In this document: positions 21,900 to 36,119 of the stretch, in pieces
How the letters are laid out: each line of letters starts with the position of its first letter
Numbering within the stretch: position 1 is the first letter of the stretch
Assembly: GCA_019321725.1 (NCBI GenBank)
Contig: CM033113.1
Coordinates: 11,656,001-11,720,000, forward strand
Source: Paulownia fortunei
Taxonomy: Eukaryota; Streptophyta; Magnoliopsida; Lamiales; Paulowniaceae
Direction of reading: 5' to 3'
DNA: 64,000 nucleotides
Program-made: the position numbers and the translations under genes
Notes under the pieces: generated by a model
What the model was told of the DNA's origin: nothing
Seen by the model: only the letters and a program-made list of their open reading frames with translations
Database searches by the model: none

Positions 21900-24240
21900 T
21901 AAGATATTGGTTGAGTGAGTAGATTTGTCCATTTTTCATGTAAGAGACCTTTAAAATATAGGTCATGTTTGTGATGTGATTGGCTTAAGGTAGTATTTAT
22001 TATACTTTTTCCATTGATATTTTTTATATTTTGTATGCGAGGTTATGAGGATGACTGCATTAGCTAGAGGAGGCTTTATTAGCCTATTTGCTAAGGTCAA
22101 CTTCCCTCTGCACAAATTTTTCTAGTAGGAAAAGCCTGTTGGAAGAAAGAAAGAGGGCTACTTATCCTCTAGAGCTAGTCCACTAAAACTAGTGCAGACT
22201 TATGAGTGTGAGGTATTGAATAGTGCATTCTATTTTTCTTTCTTTGTTATCCATGGTAAAAGTTGGTATATTGCCACTCTCACTAATCAGAAACGCTAAA
22301 TTGTTAGGAGTGATTTTTTACAGAGGTAGAGAACCAAAGGGAGTATGAATATTGAGGTTGAATATACTAATAGGGAGCGAGAATAACAGGTCCAATTAGT
22401 TTGGACACATGTGAGGAAAATGGAATTGCAATTTTAAGGATGATTCAAAATATTTTGCAACTAAACGAGCTTACAAAGAGTGATGAATCAAACACTTCAA
22501 AATTACTTGATTTATATGATGACACAAATTTATTTGTATCTAAATTAGGACGATGCAATCTTGATTGCGGCCTACATAATGAAAAATGTGCTCCAAGTGA
22601 ATTCTCCAACCTTTAATGAGTTGTAATGTGGCAACAAGCCCAAATTAGTGGATTTGTGACCATATAAGTTTAAGAAGGTGTGTTCTTAAGATAATGAACA
22701 CCTTGATGGAGAAATGATAGAAATTATGTCGCACTATGTAGATTTTCTCAAAAAGGATTTATGAGCATATGAGAAGTCAAATGAAATCTTGCACTATACG
22801 AGTTGCAAGATCCTTGAGGAGGCACTCATTTTTTCTAGCGAGGATGATATATTTTAACTCATCCAATAATTGTTGGGATAGTAGGAGCAACTCTAAATCA
22901 GTGGAAGTGTCTCACTTGAAAATGACTCTTATATTCCACAAGTGAAAAAGAGTGAGAATGAGTTGTTCCCCATCGCCTATGTGAGATTGAGTAGGTATCC
23001 TTCAGACTACTCTTGTGGATGTTGATGAGTCACCTTAAACTTTTGACTTCACTTGATGCTTTAACAGAATACTGCTATGGAGGAAAATATGAGCCTAATA
23101 ACTAAGAATAAAGTTTAAGAGTTGGTGAATCTTCTATCTAGGTAAAAGGCCATAAGAAATATATGGTTTCTAGAGGTCAAGTGCAAAGTAGATGGGTTGA
23201 TTGACATGTGTATAGCTCAACCAAGGGTGATATATTTATGGCTAATAAAATAGCATAAATTTTTTAAGATGTTCTCCCTCAGTGATGAGATTGCCTCAAT
23301 TTACCAAAATGCTATTAGTTATTACCATTTTTGTTTAGGTTTGTCCTCAATAATTGAGGTTGACATAAATAACTGAGGAGTGGATGAGGAGATGTATATG
23401 GATTGCCTAATGAATTTAAGAAATATGGCAGCTGATCGAGAAGCTCCATTTATAACTTGAATTATCATCCAAATAGTGGTGCTATTGATTTCATCGACCT
23501 ATCACTCTAATAGGCTTACAATGGTTAAGTAAGATTACTGAATATATGTCAACATAAATAAGAGAATTTAATTCTCATGTTTTTGGGCAATAATATGATG
23601 GCTAAAAGGGACATTGAGTTGTCACCACTTAGTAGTGGGTGTCCTTTACATTTGAAATGGACATAGGAGAATTGGATGTATACTTGGTGTTGTGATATCG
23701 AGATTTTGTGTGCATCTCACAAATCCTATTGACACTTCATGGCCAAAGAGTGTTCTTAGTTAAATTAGAATGCCTTAAAATAGAAGAAGAAAAGAAATGC
23801 TAGCTAGTATTATGCAAGTATTGTAGAAAGTTTGATGTGCACTTGACTAGTACGTGCTTGATAATTAAATTATTGGTGAGTGGATATCAAAGTGATTCTT
23901 GACGCAAATAATGTGATGCTGTTAAGTGGATACTTAGATATCTTAATACAGTGGTTTGAGATTTGTTGGAGGCAATCTGGTATGTATGGTGCATACATTT
24001 GTGAGGCTATTATTATCTTTGTGATAATAAAGCCACTTTGAAGTATGTTTTGTGCGCCGAGTATTATTGGAGGATTAAGAATACTTATACCAGTCATTTC
24101 TTCACTTAAGAGAGTATTGTGCATAATTAAATTATTCTCAAGAATATTTCTACGAGTGGTTTGATCGCTTATCCCTTGCCTCTGTAGGAACATACGCTTC
24201 AAAGGTATGTGAATAGTGTGGGATTACGTAGAATTTGATT
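21900..24240 (+). pseudogene. Copia 3 pol remnant (IN hinge, RT, RNase H)
   Basis: Recognisable blocks: an RT entry region near 23080-23200 (MEENMSLITKNKV, ELVNLLSR, KAIRNIW); an RNase H block DAVKWILRYLNT near 23912; and DNKATLKYVLCAEYY near 24018-24060, the RNase H C-terminal D-N-K region, followed by ILKNISTSGLIA near 24135. These sit in the order and spacing of plant Copia pol. The integrase is not readable and the RT YVDD region is lost. 24241-25299 is non-coding 3' leader DNA. Confidence 0.7.
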
Positions 24241-25299
24241 TTTGTGGTCGGTGAGAATATGTTGTGATTAATGAGTTATATTTATATTCTCATTATAAGT
24301 TTGGTACTGAATTTGTAAGTTGTCACCAGGTTTTGATTGACCCTTTCACATGGGTAATCGCCCTGGCACTATGATAGCGAGCATGATGAAACTTAAAGAT
24401 TATCTCGCTTAACTGAGGTTTGCAAATGATCGCCTTCGTGCTTGGTATAGCAAGGAAGGTTAATATGCAAAACTAAGAGTCGCTTTAGTTTGGAGCTAAG
24501 ATGAGATTAGAGTTGATCGATTATGAAGTATATCCAAACTTCATGTTAAGCTAATTTGTAGATAAACATGCGAACTGCTAAAAGGCATTTTGGAGAGTGA
24601 CTTTTGGAGGTGCACTAGTCAAGTGCTTGGAGAGCGACTGGACTTAGGTTTATATGATGTTTAGAGCGTGACATACCCAAAATGAGTGGGAGCTCCATCA
24701 TAGCATGTATTCATACTAAATGTGCTTTGTGACGACCTCCTATGGAAAAGTCACTAAATGGGTCCCTATTTTGTCAGTGTGTGAGCCCATATTATTTATT
24801 GTACCCTTTAAGACTCTAGACTTTGTTGTGAGGTGTAAGTTTGATGACACTACTTTAGCAAGTATCTAATGGCCATACATGATTTGATCTGTTGGAGCAT
24901 ACCTAGGAAAACTCTCAAGACCAAACTGATTGGCATGAGAGGTCGAGAAATAACTAAGTTGCTAACGCACTTATGTTCTATAGTTCATAGCCCGTGCGAC
25001 TATGTCGAAATGTGTTTGGCTAGTCATGAACATAGATACATATTTGAGTGGGTCAAGAAATCTCTATTTATTTTCATTGAGGGATCTAGATATCCTTGAT
25101 TGGATGCGACCAATTGGTTTGGGGTACATATCGACCTATCGAGTTGTAGTATTATATTAGTTTGGTGATGACTTAGTATAACTTTCCTCACCTATGCTTT
25201 CTCACTTGGTCGTACACCTTATTTCCTATATGAAGGGATTGAGAAATTATATGATGTTGAGATTTGAGGAGATCGAGTCAAATATGTATGAGTGGAAGA

Positions 25300-25749
25300 T
25301 GTTGAAAATTGGATCGGGTTTAAAACCCTTTACCCAATTGGGATCCATATTTAAGTTGGATGTTATCTCCACAATTTAGGTGAGATTGAGTTTTCTAATT
25401 GGACTGAAATTCTTTCTTGAGTAGGAATATATATCTCTTATCCTCATCCAACTTGAGGTGTGATTGAATAAATGTATTCTCTCAAAAACTCTCTCATATC
25501 TATCTCTCAATTCTTTTTCTCTCTCAGTTTTTCTTGGAGCATCACCATAGACTCCAAGAATTTGAGGTCTGTAATTGAGTGAATAATTCTAGTAGCAACA
25601 AGAAAGATATGTTCATGGTTCAATAAAAAGGAGGCTAGTAGATGAATTTGATTCGGGATACGTAGATCGACAATATATTGCATATATGTATACCCAATCC
25701 ACTTATATTTAATGAATATGTGATTCATATTGTTGTTAATTTTCTAACA
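25300..25749 (+). repeat. 3' LTR of Copia 3
   Basis: Homologous to 18950-19393; preceded by purine tract agtggaaga and followed by TSD TAAAT (25750-25754). The last ~88 bp are also part of the segmental duplication at 61013. Confidence 0.9.
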
Positions 25750-27298
25750 TAAATTAACAAATGTAATCCATGATTAAATGTATAAGTCTATTAATACTAA
25801 AGTAAAACTGAGTTACAACTCCAATGATTTATTTTGCCAGGTCCAAGTTCATCCGTATGATGTTGGAAAGGCATAAAAATGAAAGGGTTAAGTAAAAAAA
25901 AACACATCTAAAGTTAGTCTATTTACAAAAACTACATTTTTAAATTTATAAATTGCAAATACTTCATTCCATTTTACAAATACCATTTGAAATTTATATC
26001 TATTTTATAAATTGTATTTGTCTTCTATCACCTTTATGAAAGTATTGATATCAACTAGAAAGAGGTGAAAATCCTATTTTAATGATGATATAGAGTAAGT
26101 ATAAATTGTAAAAAATAAATAAATAAATATTAAGAAGGTATTTGTAATTTATAAACTAAGAGTGGTTTATTATAATTATGCCAAACCTTAAAGATGATTT
26201 CTATAATTAATCCAAAAAGAAAAAAAAGAAAATGAAATAATGTCGAGTAGGAAAATTGATTTGAGAAATCCACATCTTGCATCAATTGAACCGTTCCACT
26301 TTCAACTTTGAACCTGGATACCTGACCCACCTTGATCTAATGGTCTGTTTATTATGATGACTGAAAATCTGAAAATAAATACAATGAAAAATAGAATTAT
26401 TTTGGTTCTTTTGGATTATTCTGTTTCTCATGTGTTAATATTATTCCTTGATTTGAGGAATATATATCAATTTTGGACGGTCTAATTTGAACTATGATCC
26501 GCTTGTCACTTACATTTGCATAAAAATTCATGAATTGTATGAGATAGAAAAAAATAGTCAAATTTATTTCCCAAAATTTCAGATTAACATTCTCACAAAA
26601 ATAGATTTCTTTGAATATAGCAGAGATGATAATGAGATGAGTTATTTTCAAACCCGCCACAAGTCTGCTCCACTTAGGGTGGTTTTAAATTATAAACAGA
26701 TTCGATGTGGATTTTGTTTTTCTTTGTTTTTAAAGTTGTCCCTATTTAATTTTGTATTATTTAATTTATTATATATATGTACTTATGTGATATTATTTTT
26801 TAAAAAAAAAATTAGTAGTTTTATATTGGGTTCAACCCATTAGGTCCAGATCTAGGTCCTTACAGACCTTGGCGGAAGTGGATCTTGAGTTTTGTCATGC
26901 CTACTTTGAATTCACCCCCTTGCTATATCTAAATACCAGTGAATGTCCAGTAACCAGGTTGAACGGGGTTTAGTTAACCGAGAACTCAATCAAGCCCAAT
27001 GGTTATCTGATGATATTTGATTATCCAATCACAACAAGTATATCGGGTCCTAATTGTGTGGTCCACAATTAGCCTTTTTATTATACTAGGAAGAAATACG
27101 TGCATTGCATGTGATTTATATAATTTATTAAAATAACTAAATTATTAAATAACTAAAATAATAGAAGTTTTTTTAAAAATAAAGAAATATTAATTAAATT
27201 CTAAATTAATTAAAATAAAAACATTTCAAGATACTTTTAAATATTTTATGTTAAGTATAGATCAATCTGCATGATTAAACAAAAAATATTTAAAGAAC
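25662..27298 (+). repeat. Segmental duplication, copy 1
   Basis: Aligns nearly end to end with 61013-62620 in the same orientation. It starts inside the 3' LTR of Copia 3 and runs ~1.55 kb into flanking DNA. It contains no credible gene. A short stem aattgtg/cacaatt (27053-27071) and a cttggcgg / gtgcattgcatgtg segment are conserved in both copies. Confidence 0.92.
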
Positions 27299-30200
27299 TA
27301 AATTCAATGATAATTTAAAAAATAAATAGTAATATAACTAAATAAGTTCTTATGTAAAATTATGATCACATTAATCATCATTTTGTTCAATTTTGACGGT
27401 GGGAGAAGTCTTCTTCTTACATGATTTCACGAATTTTCTTTGCATTAGATACACTATACGTGATCAAATTATAATTTCACATGCTAAAAGTTGATAAATA
27501 TTTTTTTCCACTACTTGTAACATTATTCAATTTTTTTAGTAAATGTAATATTCAAAGTTAATCAAGAGAAAATACTGGAAAAAAAATACAAAGTGTCAAA
27601 TTTAATCAAAATCTTTTAAGTAAACTAGATTATTTTTTTTCCAAAAATCAAATAAACTATCATGATATTATTCATAATTATTAATTAACCCCAAAAACAT
27701 ATAGAGGCTAATTTTATTCATCTGCGTACTTACTCCTCACTTCAATTTGTCTCTCTCATTCCTTTCAATAAATAAATATAACTAAAAACAAAAATTGCAA
27801 TATAGAAGATTTAAAAAAAAGTTACCTTTTTATTTTTTTTTCATTCCATTAACAACCACATAGATATTTTTATCATAAAATTTAAAATTAAGGCTATCTG
27901 AATCCATCTCTTTAAATTAACAAATGGTTTAAGGAATTAATGAGTAATATCAAATCAATACGTACTAAATAAAGTTCTTCTAAATTTTTTTATAGTGGCT
28001 TATATATAATTTTAGATTCTATCCAATTTTAATTGTTTTAAATCTTTCATATTTTATTTTTATTTAGTTAAGTTAAATTATTTTGTTACTTAAGTTTTGT
28101 CATAAATATCATATTGATATCTGGAATTTTATCATGTTTAAGGTATAATTTTTAAAGGGCCTGACTTTTGCTGTAAATGTTAAATACTTATTTAATAAAA
28201 TCCTTTTAAATTTTGTTCTTTTGTTTTTACAAAAACATGTATACCATTTTAATTATCCTTTATTTTTTATTTTGTTTCATACATTAAATTCTATTTATTA
28301 TTAACATTGATTTAAGATTATTTATGAATATACCTCCATATAAGAAAGAAATAAAAAGACTAAAATAAAACACAAGAGATTGAAATAAAAATACAATTTT
28401 GAAACTAAAATTATGAGGCGCAACATAAAATATAATTTGCAAAAATTATTATTTAGAGTTTAAATCTATTTATTTTTTCAATTTTTTGGACTTTTCACCT
28501 TATTGATTAGACCTAATTAAAATAAAGAAGGAGAAGAAAACACAAAAAATAAAGTAAATATTTCTCTTATTCTATCTAATTTTTTTTTCTTCATAAATCT
28601 CAATATTTAATTATTAAATTTAAAATCTATTTTTAAGGTCTTATTAACAATCACATGAATATTATACCATAACTTGAACTTAAGGTTATTTGAGTTTACC
28701 TCTCCTGAGGTTTGTAATTTTACTAAAACATCTTTCTAGTCCTATTATGTCAATAATTCCCAAAAAATATATATTTACAAAAAAAAAAAAAAACTTAACA
28801 TGTATGAAAATAATCTCATCATTTTCTTTAAAAGTCATGTTTTAAATAAAAACATAAAAAGATAATAAGTCATTTGAAACTCTCTTTGACTGCATACCAC
28901 ATACATTAATATTGTAAATAATAAAACCATATATAGTTTTAAAAAAATGGAAGACCAAAATTTTAGTTTTGACGCAACAATCAACAATTACAAAGAGAAT
29001 ATACAAATCGAGATATGAGATAAGAATGAATACTAATAAAAAGAAAACATAATTTTAAAAAATGCCTAAATTATTAGAAATAAGTAAAAGACCCAAATTA
29101 AAGCTCAAGTATATTTACTAAAGGAAAGAGTATAAATTAACTTTTATATATAAAAATATATTATATTCTAGATCAAAATTTAAATTATAAGGTTTAATAA
29201 TATATAAAAATATATATTATTATTTATCTATGAAAAAATTGCAATTGAAAATAACTCCATCTTATTTTTTCCCTAAAAGTGTACGATGTACTATACTATT
29301 AAAGATGTCGTTTGCAATTGAACTTGAGTCTTCCATTTTATTACGAAAGTTACACAATTGTAAAATTGTGAAGCATGTACAATTATAAAAATCATAACTA
29401 TTCTCTATATATGAAATTAATCTAAACTTCTTATATAGTTGAATAGACTATAAAATTTAAAATTTGACCTCATGCATTTCTTTTCTTTAAAAAATTATTT
29501 ATTATAAAATTAACTAACAATTAGTTTTTTAAAGATGCCTTTTTTAAAAAATAAACGAATAAGGTAATTTGATCTTGAAATAAGTTTCTCTAAGAATTTT
29601 TTATCAAATAAGGAGGTGTGATTGCCAAATATTCAAACTTCAACAAGCAAATAATACCTTATACTTACTATACATGATTTAATATAGTAAACTTTAAGAC
29701 TAAATTTGTTACATTATCATGAATGTGATATTAATACCTGAATTAACATATTAGTTAAGAAATACTTGATTTTTGCTGTACATATCGAATTGTTACATAC
29801 AAATGAAGTTCTTTTAGTTTTTCTTCTTACAGTAGCAAATATATACACTTTTATACTTTAAATTGTTGCATAGTGAATTTCTCTTATTCTATCTATTCTT
29901 TTTTCTTTTTAAATTTCAATGTTTAAAAATTAAATTCAAAATCTCTTTTAAGGTCTTGTTAATAATTATGTAAATATAATCATCATAACACTTGAACTTA
30001 AGATTAGTTGGATCCGCCTTTCCCGAGGTTTGCAATTTTAGTAAAACATCTATCTAGCCCTATTATGTCAATTTTTTTTAAAACAATTGTATTTAAAAAC
30101 AAAAATAACTAACATAACATATATGGTAATAACTATCTTTTTAATTAAAATTCAGATTTTTAAAAAATTTAAAAAAAAGTGATAAGGCAAAATTCAAAAT

Positions 30201-30785
30201 TTGGAACTCTCTTTGATTGAATACCATATACTTTAATTTAGTAAATAATAAAAACTATATATAGTTTTGAAAAAGAAATAGGAGACCAAAATTTTAATAT
30301 GAGGCAATAATCTATAATTTTAAAATTTAGAACTCTCTTCGATGATACCAATATCTTTATTTAACTAATAATAAAATTGTATTTAGTTTTAAAAAGGGCA
30401 TGGGAGGCCAAACTATTAATTTTTGAGGCAATCATCAATAATAATAAATGATATTGATTAACTTTTATATTTGAGAATAACTTTGCAAAAACTAAAATCT
30501 TTTAAATAAATATTTTAGAATAAAAATAACTTAAATTAAGTTCTATCTTCTTGAGTAATTAAAGAGAATATGCTAATTCAGATACGAGAAAACAATGAAT
30601 ATTATTTAAAAAATTAAAGTTTTTGAAATGCATAAACTATTAGAATTAAGTAAAATATATCAAAATCAAAGTTCAAATATATTTACTAAATGAAAGAATA
30701 TAAATTAGATTTTATATGTTTAAAATATATATAATTTTAAAAAGACTAAGTGAGGTTCGTCTTTTAAAATGCATGATCATAAAAA
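27299..30785 (+). repeat. AT-rich non-coding tandem array, left part
   Basis: Blocks recur in order. B-type (cttattctatct...gaacttaaggtt...gtttg(t/c)aattttac) at 28565-28790 and 29880-30085, with a partial at 27850-27925. C-type (aactctctttga...atagttttaaaaa...gaccaaaatttta) at 28877-28990, 30200-30320 and 30326-30445. D-type at 29160-29335 and, beyond the Gypsy insertion, 39841-40005. E-type at 29455-29790 and 40125-40480. A-type at 28005-28560 and 40555-41170. The base period is ~1.3 kb. No coding potential. Confidence 0.72.
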
Positions 30786-30790
30786 GAATG
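30786..30790. repeat. Target-site duplication GAATG (left)
   Basis: Identical to 39835-39839; brackets the chromovirus. Confidence 0.92.
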
Positions 30791-32989
30791 TGTAATGCCC
30801 AATTATCTCCTACATAGCTAATAATAAGAATCTTGCATGAATATGAATCTATCGAATTATGACATACAAATAGCATGATTTCACTAACATGAATGATTGT
30901 TACTATATGCTCCAATTATGCTTTAACATGCATTAGTACATAAAATATGAGATCAAAATTTTATTTCTTGATTAACATATTCCTTAAGTGACTTTTTGCA
31001 GTGAAAAACTTGGTATCTCAGTTAAGAAAGATTAATGTGTTGGATAGCCACATTAATTATTTGTATTGCTCCATACTTGTTACATTCTAAAGTGATTATT
31101 TGCCTAAATATTTGCTTGGAATATGTTACATTTGGCTAAGAACTAAAAGTATGAAAAATGATGCAATTTGATTGGTTGACTGACTAGGTTGTATGAAATC
31201 ATTTTAAACCACATTGCATTTGATTATAACACAAAAGTATCAATTTTTGTCATCTTCCTAGCCCATAAACGTGGTTTTTGTCATGAGAAGACACCAAACA
31301 TGAGTCACCCAATCATAGCCTCCACTTACCTTTCTTTAAAATGTTAAAGAAATTATTTTCATCCATTATGGAAGCTCCTCAAAATGACCAGCCTTCTTTT
31401 CCAAACTTTCTCCCAAATTTATAAATTCTCTTACTCACAAAGATTGAATTCAATCCATAGGAATCCATAGAACACAAACTAGAACAAGTTTTCACCCTTT
31501 TAAACTTGAAAATTGTTGATTTTGAAACTTAATTCCACTTTAATCAAGGTATAGTCTTTTTTAATATTTTTTATGATGAATTTGTAGTATCTTGGATGAT
31601 TACATATTTTTGTATGTTTTTGTATGAAAGAAAACTCAAGTGGGATAGACTTAAACCCAAAACCAAGCTAGTTAAGCTAGTTTCAAGCAAAATTTGATAG
31701 TCTTGTGAAATATGCTCAATTTACTTGTTTCTCTTAATCTTGTAATGCTTATATTGTGTTTGGAAGTGCCTACAAATCATTGTGAACAATAGCAATTAGT
31801 TTGCTTAATTGAAGGTTAGAATCAATTTAAGTTAGAACCAAGTTTACATCATTTTAATTCCGATTGTGTTCATATTTTGGGGGTTACCCTATTATTTATG
31901 TTTGAATTATTAGTGATCTAGTGGTTGTCCTAATGTTTAATGTCTTGAATTAGTAGTAAAATATGAAGTATGCATTATTTTTGAGGTCATGTAATTGTTT
32001 ACAAAGGATATTGAAATGTACATGATTTGATTATGTTAGGCCTTTAACACATCCTATCTTCCAAAGAGATTGACTTTTTCACTTAGCATAAAGCGGACTT
32101 GAGGTAAGTTGAAACTTTTATTTGTTGTATCCCAAGAATCATATAATGTTGTTCATATTTTAATATGATTGTCATTAGTTTTCAAATAATGTAATGTTTG
32201 ATGCATTTATGGTTCATGAAGCATGATACTATTAAGAATATAATGAGATTTTTGAAAAGGAAGTATGATACTTGATTGATGGTCGGGTAGACAAGGGATG
32301 CGGGAGAGATTGGTGGACCTAACAAATGGTGGTAAATACTTGAGATTGAAAAATCGATATAGAAAAGCCATAGTGAATGAGTTAAAATACGACTAATACC
32401 TGAGATTGAAAGACTAAGTATGGAAACCCCGTATTATTTATTGGTCAATCATTATGAACAGGTTTCGAAAATCACGGTCTATCACTATCAGTTAAGTACA
32501 ACACTTCAAGAGCCCTAGAGAATGATTTATGAATGAAAATTACTAAATTGAATAATGTATTTAATCATTTATACTATTTTTATTGCATCAATTTTACCTT
32601 ACTAAGCCTTTAGCTCATTAGATTCATATGATGCAGTTGGAAATGTATTGGTTTAGAAGTTAACCGAGTCTCTAAAGTGGCCAAACAAAGATTTGTTCAT
32701 ATACCATGCTTCGAGCTGTTTTTGTCGTCAATTTTGAAAACTTTGTTTTGTTTTTAAATAAATCGTTCTGTTATAGTTTTGTAAACAGATGTACTCACTT
32801 TTGATTTGTGTATATGGTGTATTTAAAATGAAATGAAACAACAAATGAATTCAAGTTATTTTCTCTTATAGCCAAAAAAATGAAAACTTTTATTAAAACC
32901 ATAACTCTAGTATTGATGAAAAGTTAACATTTCTTGATTTAATTATATTAGCTTGTTTAGGTCCTGTAATTAGGTTAAGGGGTGTCACA
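30791..32989 (+). repeat. 5' LTR of the chromovirus
   Basis: TGTAATGCCCAATTATC to GGTGTCACA. Homologous to 37593-39834. Short open frames inside are not genes. Confidence 0.92.
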
Positions 32990-32994
32990 GTTTA

Positions 32995-33006
32995 TGGTAT
33001 CAAAAC
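32995..33006 (+). other. Primer binding site of the chromovirus
   Basis: TGGTATCAAAAC, 10 of 12 matches to the initiator tRNA-Met complement, five bases after the LTR. Confidence 0.75.
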
Positions 33007-33192
33007 GGAGGTTTATTTGTTCCTGTAGACAAAAGAAAGCATATGAACACATCTTGGTTGGGAAACTCGGCCAACTATTTGTTTATTTGCTTTTATGATT
33101 ACTTGATTAGATTTTATTTTATGTTATTATCATGATTATGCATTTATTATTGGCTGGTGAATGGAATAAGATTGGGCAATGTATAGCAGGTC

Positions 33193-34150
33193 ATGTCACC
33201 AAAAAGGAAGACTATGGATGATCATGAGGGTAATCATAGTTTGGTGAATAATTTAACTAATCTTATTCAACAACAGACTAGAATTCATGGTCAATATATA
33301 CAACAATTGTTAGATATGCAACAAAGAAGCCAAGAACAGAATCAATAACTTCCTCCACCAAAGCTCGCCAGGATACTTCACAAGTTGTATATGAGAAATT
33401 TAGAAAAATGGAACTTGTTGGTTTTAATGGTGGGTCTGATCCCATGGTTGTAGAGGAATGGGTGAAATCATTAGATATTATCTTTGACTACATGCGAATT
33501 GACGATACTAATAAGGTATTTTGTGCAATTTTCTTGTTGAAGAAGGATGCTAGAACCTGGTGGAAAGGAGCTAAGCTTGTAGTAAAATAATCTTTTATGA
33601 TAAGTATTTCACCAGGGATGCTAGGTTACTCAAAGTAAAATAATTCCTAGGGTTAAAACAATGAGGGATGTCTGTAGGTGATTATTTGTGAAAATTTGAA
33701 GAGGATTGAAAGTATATGCCATACATCGCCAAAGACAATAATGAGAAGATGGATCATTTCTTGAGGGGCCTTAATCCTGAAATTAGAAGAGATGTGAAAA
33801 TGTCCTCTACAATAGAGTTTGAGGAATTAGTGGATAAAGCTTTGATGGCTGACTTAGGTGAGAAAGAGATTGAGAAATTTCATCAACAAAAAAAGCAAGT
33901 ATTCACTCACGAAAATCTGAACCAGTGGAAGAAAGGAGAGCAAAAAATTAAACCAAGGGAATGAAAGGCATCCTAGAGTTGGGCAAACTTCTACTGCGGT
34001 TGAAAGGTCTAAATGTGTTAAGTGTGGGAAAACTCATTTTGGGAATGCTTTAGTGGTACTAATCGCTGCTTTAAGTGTAAAAAACCTAGACATATAGTAA
34101 ATGATTGCCCAACCATGCAGGGGAGAGTTCATGAGAGAGTATATGCAATA
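33193..34150 (+). pseudogene. Chromovirus gag remnant
   Basis: ATG at 33193 ([14 protein letters not shown]...). A first stop follows EQNQ near 33346. The capsid core continues in another frame from 33408 with [24 protein letters not shown], then [27 protein letters not shown] and [11 protein letters not shown] (to 33870). Two zinc knuckles follow around 34014-34115 (CVKCGK..., CFKCKKPRH...DC across a shift), typical for this lineage. Breaks: an early Gln-type stop, a stop after LVVK at 33588, and a damaged first knuckle. Confidence 0.88.
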
Positions 34151-34174
34151 ACATAAGAATAAGCTGATGCAAAT

Positions 34175-35990
34175 GCTTCCGTAGTCTATTTTAATTTTTG
34201 GGATACCTATAATTACATTGATAGATTCAGGATCTATGCATTCATTTACATCCCGTTCATTTGTGAGAAAATTAGGCATTACACCAGATTTATTAGAAGT
34301 AAGGCACAGTATGACAGTTCCATCTGGGGAAGAAATGGATTCCAACCAAATGTTAAGGGCTTGTTCTATTCAGATTAATGATAGAACTCTCTATGCGGAT
34401 CTCATTGTTTTAGTAATGCCAAATTTTGAGGTTATTCTGGATATGGTTTGGCTTACCAAATATTATGCAACAATTGATTGTAAGAAGAAGATTATGATTT
34501 TTCAGCCACTTGGAGAAGAACAGTTTATGTTTAGTGGTACTTTATTTTCACAATCCTTACCAATCATAACTACTTTGAAACCTCAAAAAATGTTGAATAA
34601 AGGTTGTGTTGGATATTTGGCAAGTGTTCTGAACACTTTGGTCGAAGCACAATTGAAGTCAAAAAATATAGATGTAGTTTAAGAATTTCTTGAGATATTT
34701 CTAGATGATTTACTGGGACTGCCACTAGATCGAGAGATTGAATTTGTGATTGATGTTATGCCAGGAACTACCCTTAATTCTAAAGCACCATACAGAATAG
34801 CACCAATAGAGTTGAAAGAGTTAAAAGTTCAATTCCAAGAATTGCTTGATAAAGGGTTTTATTTACCCTAGTTATTCTCCTTGGGGAGAACCTGTGTTAT
34901 TCTTGAAAAAGAAGGATGGTATATTGTGGTTATGTATTGATTATAGAGAGTTGAATAAAGTAATAATCAAGAATAAGTATCCACTTTCAAGAATAGATGA
35001 TTTGTCTGATCAATTATAGGGACCATTAGTATTTTCTAAGATTGATTTGGGCTCTGGTATCATCAATCAAAGATCAAGAAAGAAGACATACAAAAGATTG
35101 CATTCCAAATAAGGTATGGACATTATGAATTTTTAGTTATGTCATTTGGTTTAACTAATGCCCACGCAACTTTTATGAATCTAATGAATAAGGTGTTCAA
35201 GCAATTTCTCGATAAATTTGTGATTGTGTTTATTGATGACATCCTAATTTATTCACAAGATAGACAAGAGCACAAGGAACATTTAAGAATCATGCTACAA
35301 GTTCTTAAGGAAAAATAGTTGTACGCTAAATTCAAAAAGTGCAAATTTTGGCTTGAGCAAGTGGTACTCCTATGTCAGTAGTATCTAAGAATGGTATTTT
35401 CTTTGATCTAAGCAAGGTAGAAACTGTCATTAAGTGGCCAACACCAACAAATGTGTCCAAAGTAAGGAGTTTCTTAGGATTAGCAGGGTATTATCATTGA
35501 TTTGTTCAGGGATTTTCAAAGATAGCAACTCCATTAACAATGTTGACAAGAAATAATGTGAAGTTCTTGTGAACTGATGTTTATGAAAGAAGTTTTCAGG
35601 AATTGAAATATAAATTGACTACAACTCCTGTTCTTACCATTCCAACAGGAATTGGTGGATTCGTGGTGTATAGTGACGCTTCAAAACATAGTTTAGTTGC
35701 TATTTTGATTTAAAATGGGAAGGTTATTGCCTATGTTTCAAGGTAATTAAAGGAGTATGAAAAGAATTATCCAACTCAAGATTTAAAACTTGTTGTGATT
35801 TTTGCCTTGAAAATATGGAAACATTATTTGTACGGTGAGAAGTGTGAGATTTACACGGATCACAAAAGTTTGAAGTACTTCTTTACCTAAAAAGAATTGA
35901 ATATGAGACAATGGAGATAGTTAGAACTTGTGAAGGATTATGATTGTGTAATCAACTATCATCCTGGTAAAGTGAATGTGGTTGTAGATG
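34175..35990 (+). pseudogene. Chromovirus protease, RT and RNase H remnant
   Basis: Protease: LIDSGSMHSFTSRSF near 34216 with the D-S-G active site; this frame is open 34218-34682 (154 codons). [20 protein letters not shown] near 34934-34990, [15 protein letters not shown] near 35148-35193, and the catalytic FIDDIL near 35229-35246. RNase H: VVYSDASKHSLVAIL near 35668-35708, then [15 protein letters not shown] residues near 35850. At least eight stops interrupt it, mostly where relatives have Gln, Trp or Arg. A short deletion or insertion affects the segment after SKIDLGSG near 35055. Confidence 0.88.
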
Positions 35991-36119
35991 CATTGAACAA
36001 AAAATTAATGTCTTCTCCTTTTGTTATACAGAAGTCAATATTACTAGATTTGCAAAGATTAGAGTTTGGAATTATACCTAAAGGGAAAAAGTGTTCATTG
36101 TCAGCCTTAGTGTTGAAAC

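Larger units (their letters stand above)
18950..25749 (+). mobile_element. Copia LTR retrotransposon 3, heavily degraded
   Basis: Complete by structure: LTRs 18950-19393 and 25300-25749, a perfect 5-bp target duplication TAAAT, a perfect tRNA-iMet primer site, and a purine tract (agtggaaga) before the 3' LTR. The interior is badly eroded but keeps a gag zinc knuckle and RT/RNase H blocks in Copia order. About 1.5 kb of leader precedes gag and about 1 kb of non-coding DNA follows pol. Confidence 0.92.

Noticed and set aside
26487..26843. 118-codon plus-strand frame in the segmental duplication
   Set aside because: Its sister copy near 61840 does not keep the frame, and the peptide is low-complexity Phe/Leu/Ile.
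27299..30785. CRISPR-like or satellite array
   Set aside because: Repeat blocks are hundreds of bases long, diverged and irregular; a eukaryotic context rules out CRISPR.
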